A stretch of 64,000 nt of DNA, from contig CM061140.1 in assembly GCA_030789695.1 (NCBI GenBank), positions 80,662,422 through 80,726,421 on the forward strand, written 5' to 3'. The first letter of the stretch is position 1. Every line of letters begins with the position of its first letter. The translations under genes and the position numbers were made by a program. Of this stretch, positions 34,698 to 45,192 are shown piece after piece. The notes below the pieces were generated by a model. It saw nothing but the letters and a program-made list of their open reading frames with translations, did not search any database and was not told where the DNA came from. This DNA is from Scilla litardierei (Eukaryota; Streptophyta; Magnoliopsida; Asparagales; Asparagaceae).

Positions 34698-37263
34698 TTA
34701 TGATTTTCGTTTAGCGCGTGATGTTGGGCGCATGCGAGACACGCCGGTCAAATTTGCAGGGAAGGCCACTTGGATTTGGTTGTTGATGCTCGTGGGCTTT
34801 CCTCGGCGTCCCCTCATCATGGTAGCATTGGGGGGTAAGTCCTCCAAACTTGAGCTAGTACCAATCTTCTTCTTCACCGATGACACCGATCTTCTATTCG
34901 GTGGAGCTTTCTTCGATTTGTTGGCCGTTAAGAGCTTACAATGCTCCCTTATCCTCGCGACATCAGCGTCATCTTTGTCATCGGCCTTTGATCTATCCGG
35001 AGGGTCCTCCAACTTTTCTTCAATGCTAGAAGTTTGGCCTTCTCAAGGCCATCATCATGGAGAGCGCCAATGGAATGTGGAATAGCTTCATCGATCACCT
35101 CATCAAGGAGGTCCACATAATCCAACTCTTCTTGGTAGGGCATATGCTTCATGGCTTTGGGTATGTGGAGCTCAACCTCGATGTTCCCGACATTCAAGGA
35201 TAAAGTGCATTCTCGCACGTCAACTATAACACTGGCTGTGGCTAGGAATGGGCATCCAAGTATAAGTGAAGTGTCACCCTCCTCCTTAATGTCCATAATG
35301 ACGAAGTCGCAAGGCAAGCATATCCCTCCCGGAACTTGTAGAGGAATGTCCTCTGCAATACCTACTGGCCTAGTAACCCGACCATCCGCTAGTTGTATTC
35401 TCATGTCGGTTGGCTTCAAGTCGGTCCCCGTATTCAATTTCCTGAACATGCTAAGGGGCATTAGGCTCACACTTGCTCCCAAGTCAACTAAGGCCTTTTG
35501 CAATCGGACTCCTCCAAGTGTGCATGGGATGCGAAAGCTTCCGGGATCCTTGAATTTCGTGGGCTCCTTTTCCCTCCGGGTGAACCAAGTTCCTTGTTCG
35601 GCAAGCATTATTTTCTCCTTCCTTTTCTTTCCCGATATTAAGTCCTTCAAAGAACTTTGCATACGACGGGATCTCCACTATAGCATCCAAGAAAGGTATG
35701 TTGAGGCTTACTCCCCTCAAATATTCAAGGAACTTCGCGAGCCTCTTCTCTATTTTGGCTCTTGCCAACCGTTGTGGAAAGGGCACCGGCGGCATGTAGG
35801 TGTGCTCCTCATTAGGCTTCTTCATTTCAGAATTTCCAACTTCTTGCGCCTCTTTCGTGCTCTCCTCTTCAGTAGCCGGCTCTTTGTCATCCAAAATCTC
35901 TACCACGGGCTCCTTGGTTTGGACCATGGCAAGAGTGGTATCCTTCCCGCCCATAGTTGTGATCGCCACTACCGCATTTATGTGGCTGGTATTGCTCCAT
36001 GGATTGGGCTCCGGTTGAGCTGGCAATTGTTGAGTGTTTTTGTTTAGCAATGCAAGTTGCTCTCCAAGTTGCTCTCCAAGTTGCACAACGACGGTATTTA
36101 GCAAATCTTGTTGCACCGTCAACCTAGCATTGATTTTTCTTTGCTCCACCATGAATTCCTCCACCCTAGCTTCATGATCCGATTGTGGTTGAGCTTGTGG
36201 TTGGTTTGGAGCTCTCCAACCTTGGTTATAATCGGGCGGCCTATACAGTCCCGCTTGTTGCCTAGGCGGGTAACTTTGTTGTGGTGGCCCCTCGGTTGGT
36301 ATTGAGGTTGTGGAGGTGGAGGCCTAGCTTGAGGTTGTTGTGGTGGCAGGTTTAAAGACCCTTCATTATTCGCATACGAAAATCCCAGATGATGCCTTGC
36401 GGCCGGGTTGGCCCAATAACCGGAGTTTCCCGCAACATTTTGCCCTTGTTCCAAGGCTCCCTCTCCATGCTCTCCTCCTATGAACATAGCTTGAGATTGG
36501 TCTTGCCAATCACTCATATTGTCTCCCGTCGTAGATGTTGAGGGAGCTCCATGTGGCTCGGTGATGTACTTCTCCAATCTCTCCACTACCTTGTGGAGAG
36601 ATACGAACTTATTGGAAAGCTCTGCTATGGCCTTGGCCTCATATATGCTCGTTGGCTTCAAGGAGGAAGAAGTTTGCCCTCGCTCGTTGCCCCATTGTTG
36701 ATTATTAGAAGCCATCTCCTCTAATATGGCCGTAGCTTCATCCGGTGTTTTGGAAAGAATGGCTCCGTTGGCGGTTGCATCTATGAATTTTTTAGTGCCC
36801 GGTTGGAGTCCATTATAAAAACTGTGAACTAGCTCCCATGCTTCTATGCTGTGATGGGGGCACTACTGCTGTAGATCCTTAAAGCGCTCCCATGCCTCGT
36901 ATAGGGTCTCCTGCGGTCCTTGCTTAAAGGACATGAGTGCGCTCCGAATCTTCACTGTCTTAAATGGCGGGTAGAATTTATCAACAAAAGCATTAGCCAA
37001 CTCATCCCAAGTAGTGAATATCCCTTCCGCCTGCGTCCTCAACCAATATAGAGCTTTGTCTCTGAGGGTGAAGGGAAAGAGTCTCAAACGGATAGCATCG
37101 ACAGAAACACCCGACATTTGAAAGGTGGCGCACTTGGACAAGAATAGCTGGAGGTGATAATGTGGATTCTCATGGGAGTTCCCATGGAATGGGTCTTGTT
37201 GCATTAAGACCACTAATCCCGTCTTGAGCTCAAAATTCTTATCCGTTGCCAACTCCGGCGTAG
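34698..37263 (-). pseudogene. Athila A gag-protease with pol remnant (RT-RNase H-integrase absent)
   Basis: The gag core is at 37230-36720 (FELKTGLVVLMQ, LRLFPFTLRDKALYWL, ETLYEAWERFKDL). A TAG at 36862-36860 falls just before CPHHSIEAW. A Gln/Pro-rich region follows. The frame changes near 36150 into the MPPVPFPQRLAR segment, and again near 35655 into the protease (LVDLGASVSLMPLSMF, catalytic Asp at 35485-35483; LILGCPFLAT). After the protease there is no RT, RNase H or integrase. A further frame change near 35025 leads to a basic tail (RPTSRAKRKS). Reading past its stop gives ELKTLNERLLRGNP, which looks like the C-terminal end of an Athila polyprotein, so an internal deletion is likely. Confidence 0.85.
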
Positions 37264-37628
37264 CGATGTGATCGCGCCCCGGATACACGTCCCGGAGCGG
37301 CGACACTGTAGTCTTACCGCAAGTGCACGGTGTAGCAGCGAGCGGGTATCGAACACAGGGAGGCTTAATAACAGTGTCTTCTTCAATCACCTGGCTATAG
37401 GAAAAGTCGAGAAATGTTCGCAAATATGCGGTCACAGTCGTTCAAATGTAATAAAGGAATAACAAATTAATAAAGACGCCTAGGGGTAGGGAATCCCCGC
37501 TACTTGCCGCATCTCATCATTGTGACTAGTAGGTTTCACAATTGCTAGACTTGAAATTTGGGTGGACTAGTTGCAACTAAATGTAGAACCAAGCTCACGC
37601 TCTCGCGCTATTGCCGGTCTATAGCAAA

Positions 37629-37932
37629 CCTAGGGTAGGGTCCAATCTCTTACAAACCCTAACCTAGGCAAGCTAGCGTGAAGAACAACGTCATCGTTCA
37701 ATCGTATCTCGAGCCCACTCTCATGCAAACTCGAGCTACGACCTAGGTTGGGATAGTTCCTACCCGTCCAATCTCTTGCAAACGGGTATTGGTATAGAAT
37801 TGCAATCGAAAACCCTAGTTTCGGTCCAATCTCTTACAAACCGATTCCGGAGGAGTTCAATTGCAACCCAATTCGAATATCTAGGGCTTCCTATCGAATT
37901 GGGATCCAATCTCTTGCAAATCCCGATCGATA
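37629..37932 (-). other. Five-hairpin array (B, left LTR)
   Basis: The same five hairpins as in A, with altered but still paired stems: CCTAGG..AGGGT/ACCCT..CCTAGG; CTCGAG/CTCGAG; TACCCGT/ACGGGTA (37761-37788); TCGGT/ACCGA (37821-37844); ATTGGGAT/ATCCCGAT (37898-37927). Loops of hairpins 1 and 3-5 are CCAATCTCTTGCAA or CCAATCTCTTACAA. Confidence 0.75.
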
Positions 37933-38316
37933 TGAATCCCTAGCTATTCGTATTATAGCAATCCCAAACTAACCCTAATCAATCCTAGCAATAGTTTCAT
38001 CAATTCATCAAAATTTTGAAATTGGGTTCGTAGGGTTCATCCCTACGCCCTAAGACGATGAACTACTCACAATTCATAATCAAATTCAATAGAAATTCAC
38101 AATTAAAATGAATGGAATTCATAGCAATATTCAATAATTCAATAAAAATGGAGTTTTTGAGAGAAAGAGAGACAAACCAATGAAGAACAAGATAGCATCC
38201 AACAAAATCTCATTTTTCTCTCCTCTCTAAAAGCTCAATCTAATCCCTAAAAAGTTAATCTAAAAAAGGCTGCAAAAGTTCTAAAAAGGCTCTCTAAACT
38301 AGGTTAAAAACTGGGG

Positions 38317-38790
38317 TTAAATACCCCCAAAATCGCCCAAAAAACCCTGACGAAAATGCCACTGCACAGCCTCAAAATCGCAGTTTACGCTACAGGCAGC
38401 GCGGCTCACTCGGCCGAGTGACAAATGTCACTCGGCCGAGTGACGAACCCTGTACAGAAACAGAGAGTTGGGGGTCTTGGGGGTCGCTTCACTCGGGCAG
38501 ACGGTCTTTCGTCACTCGGGCGGACGTCATTTGTTACTCGGGCGGACGTCATTTGTCACTCGGGCGGACGGCGACTCGGAAATTGTCTGTACAAAAACAG
38601 TAAGTCTGTGATTTTTGCTACCGTCGTCTTGATTCCACTCAGGCGAGTGGGTATCCGTGGTTCGGCCGAGTTACTTGGCGATGCTCGGCCGAGTGCACGC
38701 TGATATTAGCTCTGTTGCGTGTCCGATCTGGCCGGCCGAGCGGGCTTCCGAAGGTCGGCCGAGTGACTCCTTCACTCGGCCGAGTGGCAT
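38317..38790 (-). promoter_or_regulatory. B left LTR promoter: palindrome array and TATA box
   Basis: CACTCGGCCGAGTG copies at both ends of 38408-38790 flank a block of a B-specific variant, CACTCGGGCGGACG, repeated at about 26 bp. TATTTAA on the minus strand is at 38323-38317. Confidence 0.7.
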
Positions 38791-39081
38791 GCTGAAAATG
38801 CCCATTCTTCATGTTTTTACCTCCTCGTCGCTCCTACGACGTTCTTTCCTCTTCCACTCCTCTCCAATAGCAAAATACCCCTCAAGAGAGTTGTCGGTGA
38901 CACTCCGGAGTGGGTGCATATCAGAATCACTCCAAATCGCTCCAAATCTCCTGAAATACGACAAAAACAACAAGTCGTGAAAAGCATCGCAATATTGTCG
39001 AATAAACGTGAAAAACGCGATTTGAGCGATCTAAATGGCATGCAAACATGCAGAAAAAAGGTGTAAAATACGGAGTGATCA

Positions 39082-41075
39082 AAATCCCCCAAGCTTACCT
39101 CTTACTCGTCCTCGAGGAAGATGAGTAAAAAGTGAACCCGGTGGATAAAGATAAAGAAAAACGGCGGAAAGGCGGAAAACGGAAAACAAAAATAGAAAAC
39201 GAAGAGGGAAGTTGCTAGATCATTTTTCTCAGGACGTGGGTTTTGTTTACTCATATAGCATGCATCGAATATAAAACACATGTCAAAGACTTTTATTTTG
39301 ATATCATAGTATAATGGTGCACTTGAAATAGAAAACCCAAGAATATCAATATAGCATGAAAAATGGAATAATTCTAAGATTAACATCGTCTGAAGCATCT
39401 ACAACGGTATACAATATCGTAGATCACACACTTTTCAATTGAATGCTTTCTATAAGGAGTATAAGAGATATCACACGATAGAGTAGTAAGAATAGAAAAA
39501 GTGTGGTTTTCATGAAATGAATGCTAGGCGTAGATTTCTGGATTTCGTGAAACTTTAGCAATCTCACCGAGTATAAAATATTACTTAGCCTATGTTGTCA
39601 TGCACCGTCAGGTAGTCACTCTCTCACACATCATTGGATTCTCTCCCCAAGCTTATCTATAAGCGTGGTGGCATATACAAAACAATATTTACATCCCCGT
39701 TTTTTATGAAGCTCCAAAAGTAAAAGAAAACAAAAATAAAAGCTAAAGAGTGAAGAAAGAGAGAAAGTGTATGAGATGGGATCGTTTTCGAACTACTTTA
39801 CTCTTTTCTTTTCTTATTCTCAAATCTTTTTCTTTTTCTTTTTCTCTCTCCTTTTTTTGAATGGCATATATACACAATGATCCCAAATGAAAGAGAAGGA
39901 TATACAAGTATTTTTTTTCTTTGGATTTTGGGGAATTTGGAGCATGTGATTTTAATAACGGGGGAATGCCAATGATAGAATTGCTAAGGGGAGATTCACC
40001 AATGAATTTAAAATAGAGAAATAATGTTCAAGATATGTGGAGAAAGAAATAAATGTATCTCTCAGTTCACTCTATAGGACGTGCATGACAACTTCAGCAG
40101 GGTAATATAATCTACTCAGTTTAATCTCAAAAAGTAAACTAATCCAGATTTATCAAAGCTAGCAAACATTCAAACAACCCGAAGTGAAGCGTACAAATCA
40201 TGCAAATAGAAGTGATGTGAGAAAGGAAAGCAGTACTCCAGATATAAGCATCAATGCGTGAATCTTGGTGTGTTTTCTACGATAGCATACATATGAATCA
40301 TCAGACATCAGCTAATAGTAGAATTTCATCCATTTTCATACAGCAAAAGAGAGTGGGTTACTATTTCTAAATGCAAAGCAGAACATAGCATATGATATCA
40401 GAAATAGAAAGCTATGACATGACAAATATAGCATGCATATAGAGAAAAGCTAACACCACGTCATCATCATCACAGAAAAGTCATCTCTAGCAAAAGATGA
40501 AAGAAATAAAGACAAAAGAAAAATAAAAACTATTTACAATGCGGCACACAAGGAAAATAAGAAAAACGTGATGCATGGTAAAAAAATGAAATTGTGATGA
40601 AAAATGGGTGAAAAAGTAGAAAAACTAAAAATAAAGGTGACAAAAGCAAAAAGTGTGAGAACTCACTCCCCCAAGCTAAAGTGCACAGTGTCCTCAATGT
40701 ACGAAGTGTGACACACCGAGAGACGGGTAATGGGGGGGGATGCATGCATGATAAAAAGAAAGATAAAATAAAATAAAAAAACAAAATGAAAATATGATGC
40801 GGATGTGATGCATGCAAGGATAAGAGTGATGCAGATATGTGTGTGTCACCAAAAATACTCTCCCTCACTCCCGAAGAAGGATATAGAATGATATGATCAA
40901 AATGTGGACAAAAATAGTGATGGGAGGAGGGGGTGGGAAATAATCATCAGGACCAAGCAGAGAATGGGCAGCATAACGACAAAAAATATCGATGGCATCA
41001 AGGGTGTGCCTAAGCTGGTGGTGCTACGCCATCTCCGTCCTGAGGCGGAGGTGGGGGTGGCTGGGTGACAGTCTG
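39082..41075 (-). other. Polypurine tract and 3' UTR of Athila B
   Basis: AAGCTTGGGGGATTT on the minus strand abuts the LTR. The remainder is AT-rich, non-coding and collinear with the 3' UTR of A. Confidence 0.75.
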
Positions 41076-43074
41076 CTAGGTGGGTGGGGGTGGGGGTGGT
41101 GGGTGTGGAACAGTCAGCTGGGTGGGTGGTGGTCGTGGCAGTCGCTCGAGGATCTGGGTCAGGCAAAAGTGAATGCCGGGAAGTAGCTCGAGGCGGTGCT
41201 GCATGGCGGTGACTGTGCAAGACAGAGCCCTAAAATCGCCACGGAGTCCACTCATCGCCCCTTCAAGAGCGCGAACGCTCTGAACTAAGGCGTCAGGGGG
41301 TGGTGGAGCGGAGGGACGGACAGGTCTAGGCTGAGCAGGTCGGGGCTGTCTAATACGGGCAGTGTAGGTGATCGGGACAGCAGGCATGGGTCGAAAGGGT
41401 GCTGTGCTCACTAGGGGATGCTCAGCCTTAGTGCGAGGCTGGGACGCAGGCTGGTGTGAGGTGGAAGTAGCAGCAGTGGAAGTGGAAGACAGAATCGGTG
41501 ACAAGGTGTCAAGAGAGGTCAGTGACATAGACGTGAGAATAGACGTCACGACACTCTCAGATAGGACGGCTGCCGTGGAGACAGAAAGGTCAACCACTGG
41601 GGAGGAAGTGAATGGACCAAAAGGTGACAACCCAGCGGAGATCATACTGGCCATGGTCTTCACGACGGCAGTGAAGGAAGGATCGCCGCTCTCAAGTATG
41701 GTGGGTGGACGCTCGGGTAGCAGAGAGGTGAGTGGCTCAACCGACAAGGGCACAGCTGTGGTGGTGGTGGTAGGCGTGGTGGTAGGCTCAGCAAGTGTAC
41801 TCCCGACACTAGCAGAAGTGGGGACAGAAGTGTCGGGAGCGGCAGAAAGTGCAGGCTCAGTCTGAGGGAACACAGGGTCTACAGGTGCAGGGTGTGCCTG
41901 CTCAGCCTCCTCAGCCTCAAGCACGTAGGCGGCGGGGATCAGGAGATCCATCGCCGGAAGCCAGTCCTCGTGTGCTGGTCCTATGTGTGTCCAAGCAGGG
42001 CTCGGGAGGATCATGTAGTCAGCACCGAAAGGACCATGCAACCAAACCCAGTGCCGCTGGCCGTGCAGACGAAGCATCTTCATCCGGGCCATGACGTCTA
42101 TCGAAAGTGCAGTGGGGCCCGGGGCTTGCCTAAGGTCAGCCAGAAGGTCCTCGCCGGTCATCAGGGCGAGCAGGGTGATCAGGCCGTCGCAACATATCGG
42201 GGAGCGAGCGCCTACTGATACGATGATGCGGTCCAAAAACCAGCTAGCGACGTCAATCTCAACGGCGGGGACCATCGTGAAACCATCCCTATCAAGAACT
42301 CTGGGGCGAGTCATCGCGTAGAGCATATAGAGCTCAGGCATCGACATCGTCCCAGGCTCGTACCTCACCAAAAAGGTGGTCTCCATAAGGCGCTGTGCTA
42401 TGCGGAGGCAGGGGTGGACTGTGGCCGAGGCCTTGGCCCTACTAGGGTCAAAGGTTTGTGGTAAACCTGTGATCCTGGCCCAAAAGGCGTGTGAATCGAA
42501 AGATGGGGGAGGGATGTGTGTGGGGGCGTAGGCTTGGTCGGGTGTGGGGACTGCGGGCCACTGAAAGAATGTTCGAAGCATATCGAGAGTGATCTGCCAC
42601 TCTCGATCCATAAGTCTAAAGGAGCACCCCTCAGCGGTCCGGGCGATCGAGCTGAGTACCTCGAGTGTCGGACGGACGTAAGTGTCCGCCGACACGGAAA
42701 GAAAATCTCACCAACCCACGTTGTCGTACAACATGAGCATCCCCTCGAGTACCCCCAGGCGGTCTAGGTCTGCAAGGTGTGCGAACCTGGAGGGCACTAT
42801 CGAGCGCTGGGCGATACGCTCAAAAAATGACGCGATGTGCATCGTCTCGGAACGTAATACCCAGCGGCCTGACGATAGGAGCCGGTGGTGGCTGTGGGTG
42901 GATGGGCTCGGCTGGGAGTGGCTGTGGGTCGACTGGATCGGCGGGCTGTGGCTGTGTGGGGTGAGGTGGTGTAGGCGGAGGAGAGTCCTCCATCTCGTGG
43001 GAGGGGCCGGGATCATCCGGCCGCTTCCACTTGGTGGAAGCTCTCCTAGTGCGTGGCCGTGTTCGGGGCGGCAT
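41076..43074 (-). pseudogene. ATHILA env-like ORF of element B
   Basis: Same protein family as in A, starting MPPRTRPRTRR at 43074. A frame change near 42830 precedes SIVPSRFAHLADLDRLGVLE. A TGA at 42710-42708 follows NVGW, where A has an Arg codon (CGT). The remaining 539 codons (42695-41076) are open: RPTLEVLSSIARTAEGCSF, then WVWLHGPFGADYMILPSP, a Ser/Thr/Pro-rich region, a short coil and a poly-Pro tail. This is the better preserved copy and suggests a full length of roughly 660 residues. Function unknown; no membrane segment seen. Confidence 0.87.
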
Positions 43075-43607
43075 GTGTGCCCCGAGTGATCACCCAACGA
43101 ATGGAAAAAATGTGGCATGCTAAAATAAATGGAACGAAGGTACCTGAACACGCAGCGAGAGCAAAACAGTAGATGCGTGCGAAGACGCCGACTCCACAAA
43201 GCCAAAAGCACGCCCCGGAAGCTCCCCTAAGCTCCTCTAAGCTCCCCAAGATAGCCTGCACATCAAACAATGATATCAACATGTAAAATTCAAAATACAT
43301 GGGGAATTAGGGGTATAATAGATAGATAATGAAATTAATTGGGGTAGGGCTCGAATGGTGCATGGATCGTCAAAAAATAGGAGAAATTGGAGAAAATGGG
43401 TGAAATGGAGTTACCGGAGGTCGGCCGGCGGCGAGGAGGGTCGCCGGCGGTGGGGGTGGTCGGCGCTCGGCCGCCGGCGGTCGGGCGGTCGAGGGCGGCG
43501 TTCAGGCGAGCGAATGGGGGTCGTAGCGGGTGGGGAGAGCAGTGATCGCACGGGCTCGGGCGAGAATTGGGAATAAGGCGCTTGGAAAATCGCATCGAGC
43601 CCGTTCT
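43075..43607. other. Leader between internal TATA box and ATHILA ORF (B)
   Basis: GC-rich near 43415-43560; no conserved protein. Collinear with 33537-34050 in A. Confidence 0.45.
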
Positions 43608-43970
43608 AAATATATAATGGAAGTTACGACTCAGCCGAGTGACTAAGTCACTCGGCCGAGTGATTGTAACGAAAAAGGTTTTTAAATTTTCTCTCTCCGC
43701 TTACGACTCGGTCGAGTGGTTTTGCAACCCTCGGCCGAGTGGAAAAATTCCATTCGGCCGAGTGGCACAAGCTACTCGAAAATTTTCGCCCTAGTAGTGT
43801 ATCAGTTTCACTCGGCCGAGTGAAGATATATACTCGGCCGAGTGTCAATTTATGCTGAATTCACAAAAAGGAACAGAGAGTTGAGTGCAGCAGACTTCCC
43901 TCGTCAGTCCACCACTCGGGCGGACGTCGTTGGTTGCTCGGCTGAGTGGCTATGGTACTCGGCCGAGTGA
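43608..43970 (-). promoter_or_regulatory. Internal palindrome array with TATA box upstream of the ATHILA ORF (B)
   Basis: About ten CTCGGCCGAG-type palindromes lie at 43630-43970, including one B-type variant CACTCGGGCGGACG near 43913. CATTATATATTTA on the minus strand (43619-43607) is the TATA-like box. Confidence 0.6.
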
Positions 43971-44404
43971 GACTCTGTTTTCTGCTGTGATGCTCCGTTT
44001 TGGCTCTAATCTCTGTTTTTCTTCTTTCAGGTGGTTTCTTCCTTCTCCTAAGCTTCGAGCGCGTTCCTGGAGCGCTCTTCTTTGCCTTGATCATCCTCCA
44101 TATGAAAGATATCCCGTTCTCCTCTCCTGTCAAAGAAAATAGGACCCGTTGTTACAATTTTTCGGGCGAACGACTCAAAACACTAACAAAGTCTAAAACA
44201 AAAATAAAAACTAAAATAGAAAAAATGCGATAACCATCGGGTTGCCTCCCGATAAGCGCTCGTTTAAGGTCTTGAGCTCAACCCCTTTTGATTTTCAATT
44301 AACGCTTGATGTTGGGTGCATACGAGATGCACCCGTCGAACTTGCTTGGAAGGCCACTAGGATTTGGATTTGGGTGGTGTGGGGTCTTCCTCAGCGCCCC
44401 TTCG

Positions 44405-44842
44405 TCATGGGCAATGGTGGGGGGGTGGCTCCCCCAAGCTAGAGCTTGTTCTGGGCTTCGACTTTGCCGGTGACACCGATCGTCGTATCGATGGGGCTTT
44501 CTTCGGAGTCCTCAACTTCGAGAGCTTGCAGAGCTCCCGTATTCTTGCGACATCAGCGTCACTGTCATCAATCACCATGGAGATTTCGAGGGAGTGATCC
44601 ATCTTCTCTTCCTCGGCCAAATCTAGGCCTTCTTCGAAGCTATCTTTGTGGGGTGCTCCGATGGAGTGGGGGATCGCCTCTTCGATGACCTCATCAAGGA
44701 GGTCCATGTAATCTAGCTCCTCATGATATGGCATGTGCTTCATTGCCTTCGGTATATGGAGCTCCACTTCGATGTTGCCGACGTTCAAGGTAAGGGTCCC
44801 CTCCCGCACATCGACGATGACACCGGCGGTGGCGAGCGGGTC
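44405..44842 (-). pseudogene. Protease C-terminal fragment and pol tail (B)
   Basis: The frame reads LATAGVIVDVREG, then IEVELHIPKAMKHMP, as in the protease of A. It starts right after the point where the LTR joins, so the catalytic Asp region, all of gag and the PBS are missing. The tail (DADVARIRELCKL) matches A, and again no RT follows. Confidence 0.82.
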
Positions 44843-45192
44843 CCGGATACACGTCCCTGAGCGGTGACACTGTTGTCTTACCGCAAGCGCACGGTGTAGC
44901 GGCGAGCGGGTATCAAACACAGGGAGGCTTAATAGCAGTGTCTTCTTCAATCACCTGGCTATAGGAAAAGTCGAGAAATATTCGCAAATATACGGTCACA
45001 GTCGTTCAAATGTAATAAAGGAATAACAAATTAATAAAGACGCCTAGGGGTAGGGAATCCCCGCTACTTGCCGCATCTCATCATTGTGACTAGTAGGTTT
45101 CACAATTGCTAGACTTGAAATTTGGGTAGACTAGTTGCAACTAAATATAGAACCAAGCTCACGCTCTCTCGCTATTGCCGGTCTATAGCAAA
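44843..45192 (-). repeat. 5' LTR of Athila B, inner part
   Basis: It starts at CCCGGATACACG. About 9 terminal bases (TGATCGCGC) found in the left LTR are missing. The LTR is joined directly to the protease fragment by a deletion with a few bases of shared CCGGG-like sequence. Confidence 0.88.

Larger units (their letters stand above)
37269..39081 (-). repeat. 3' LTR of Athila B
   Basis: 1,813 bp, from TGATCGCG to GTGATCA. Related to the A LTR, with matching promoter, TATA and hairpin parts in the same order. Confidence 0.92.
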
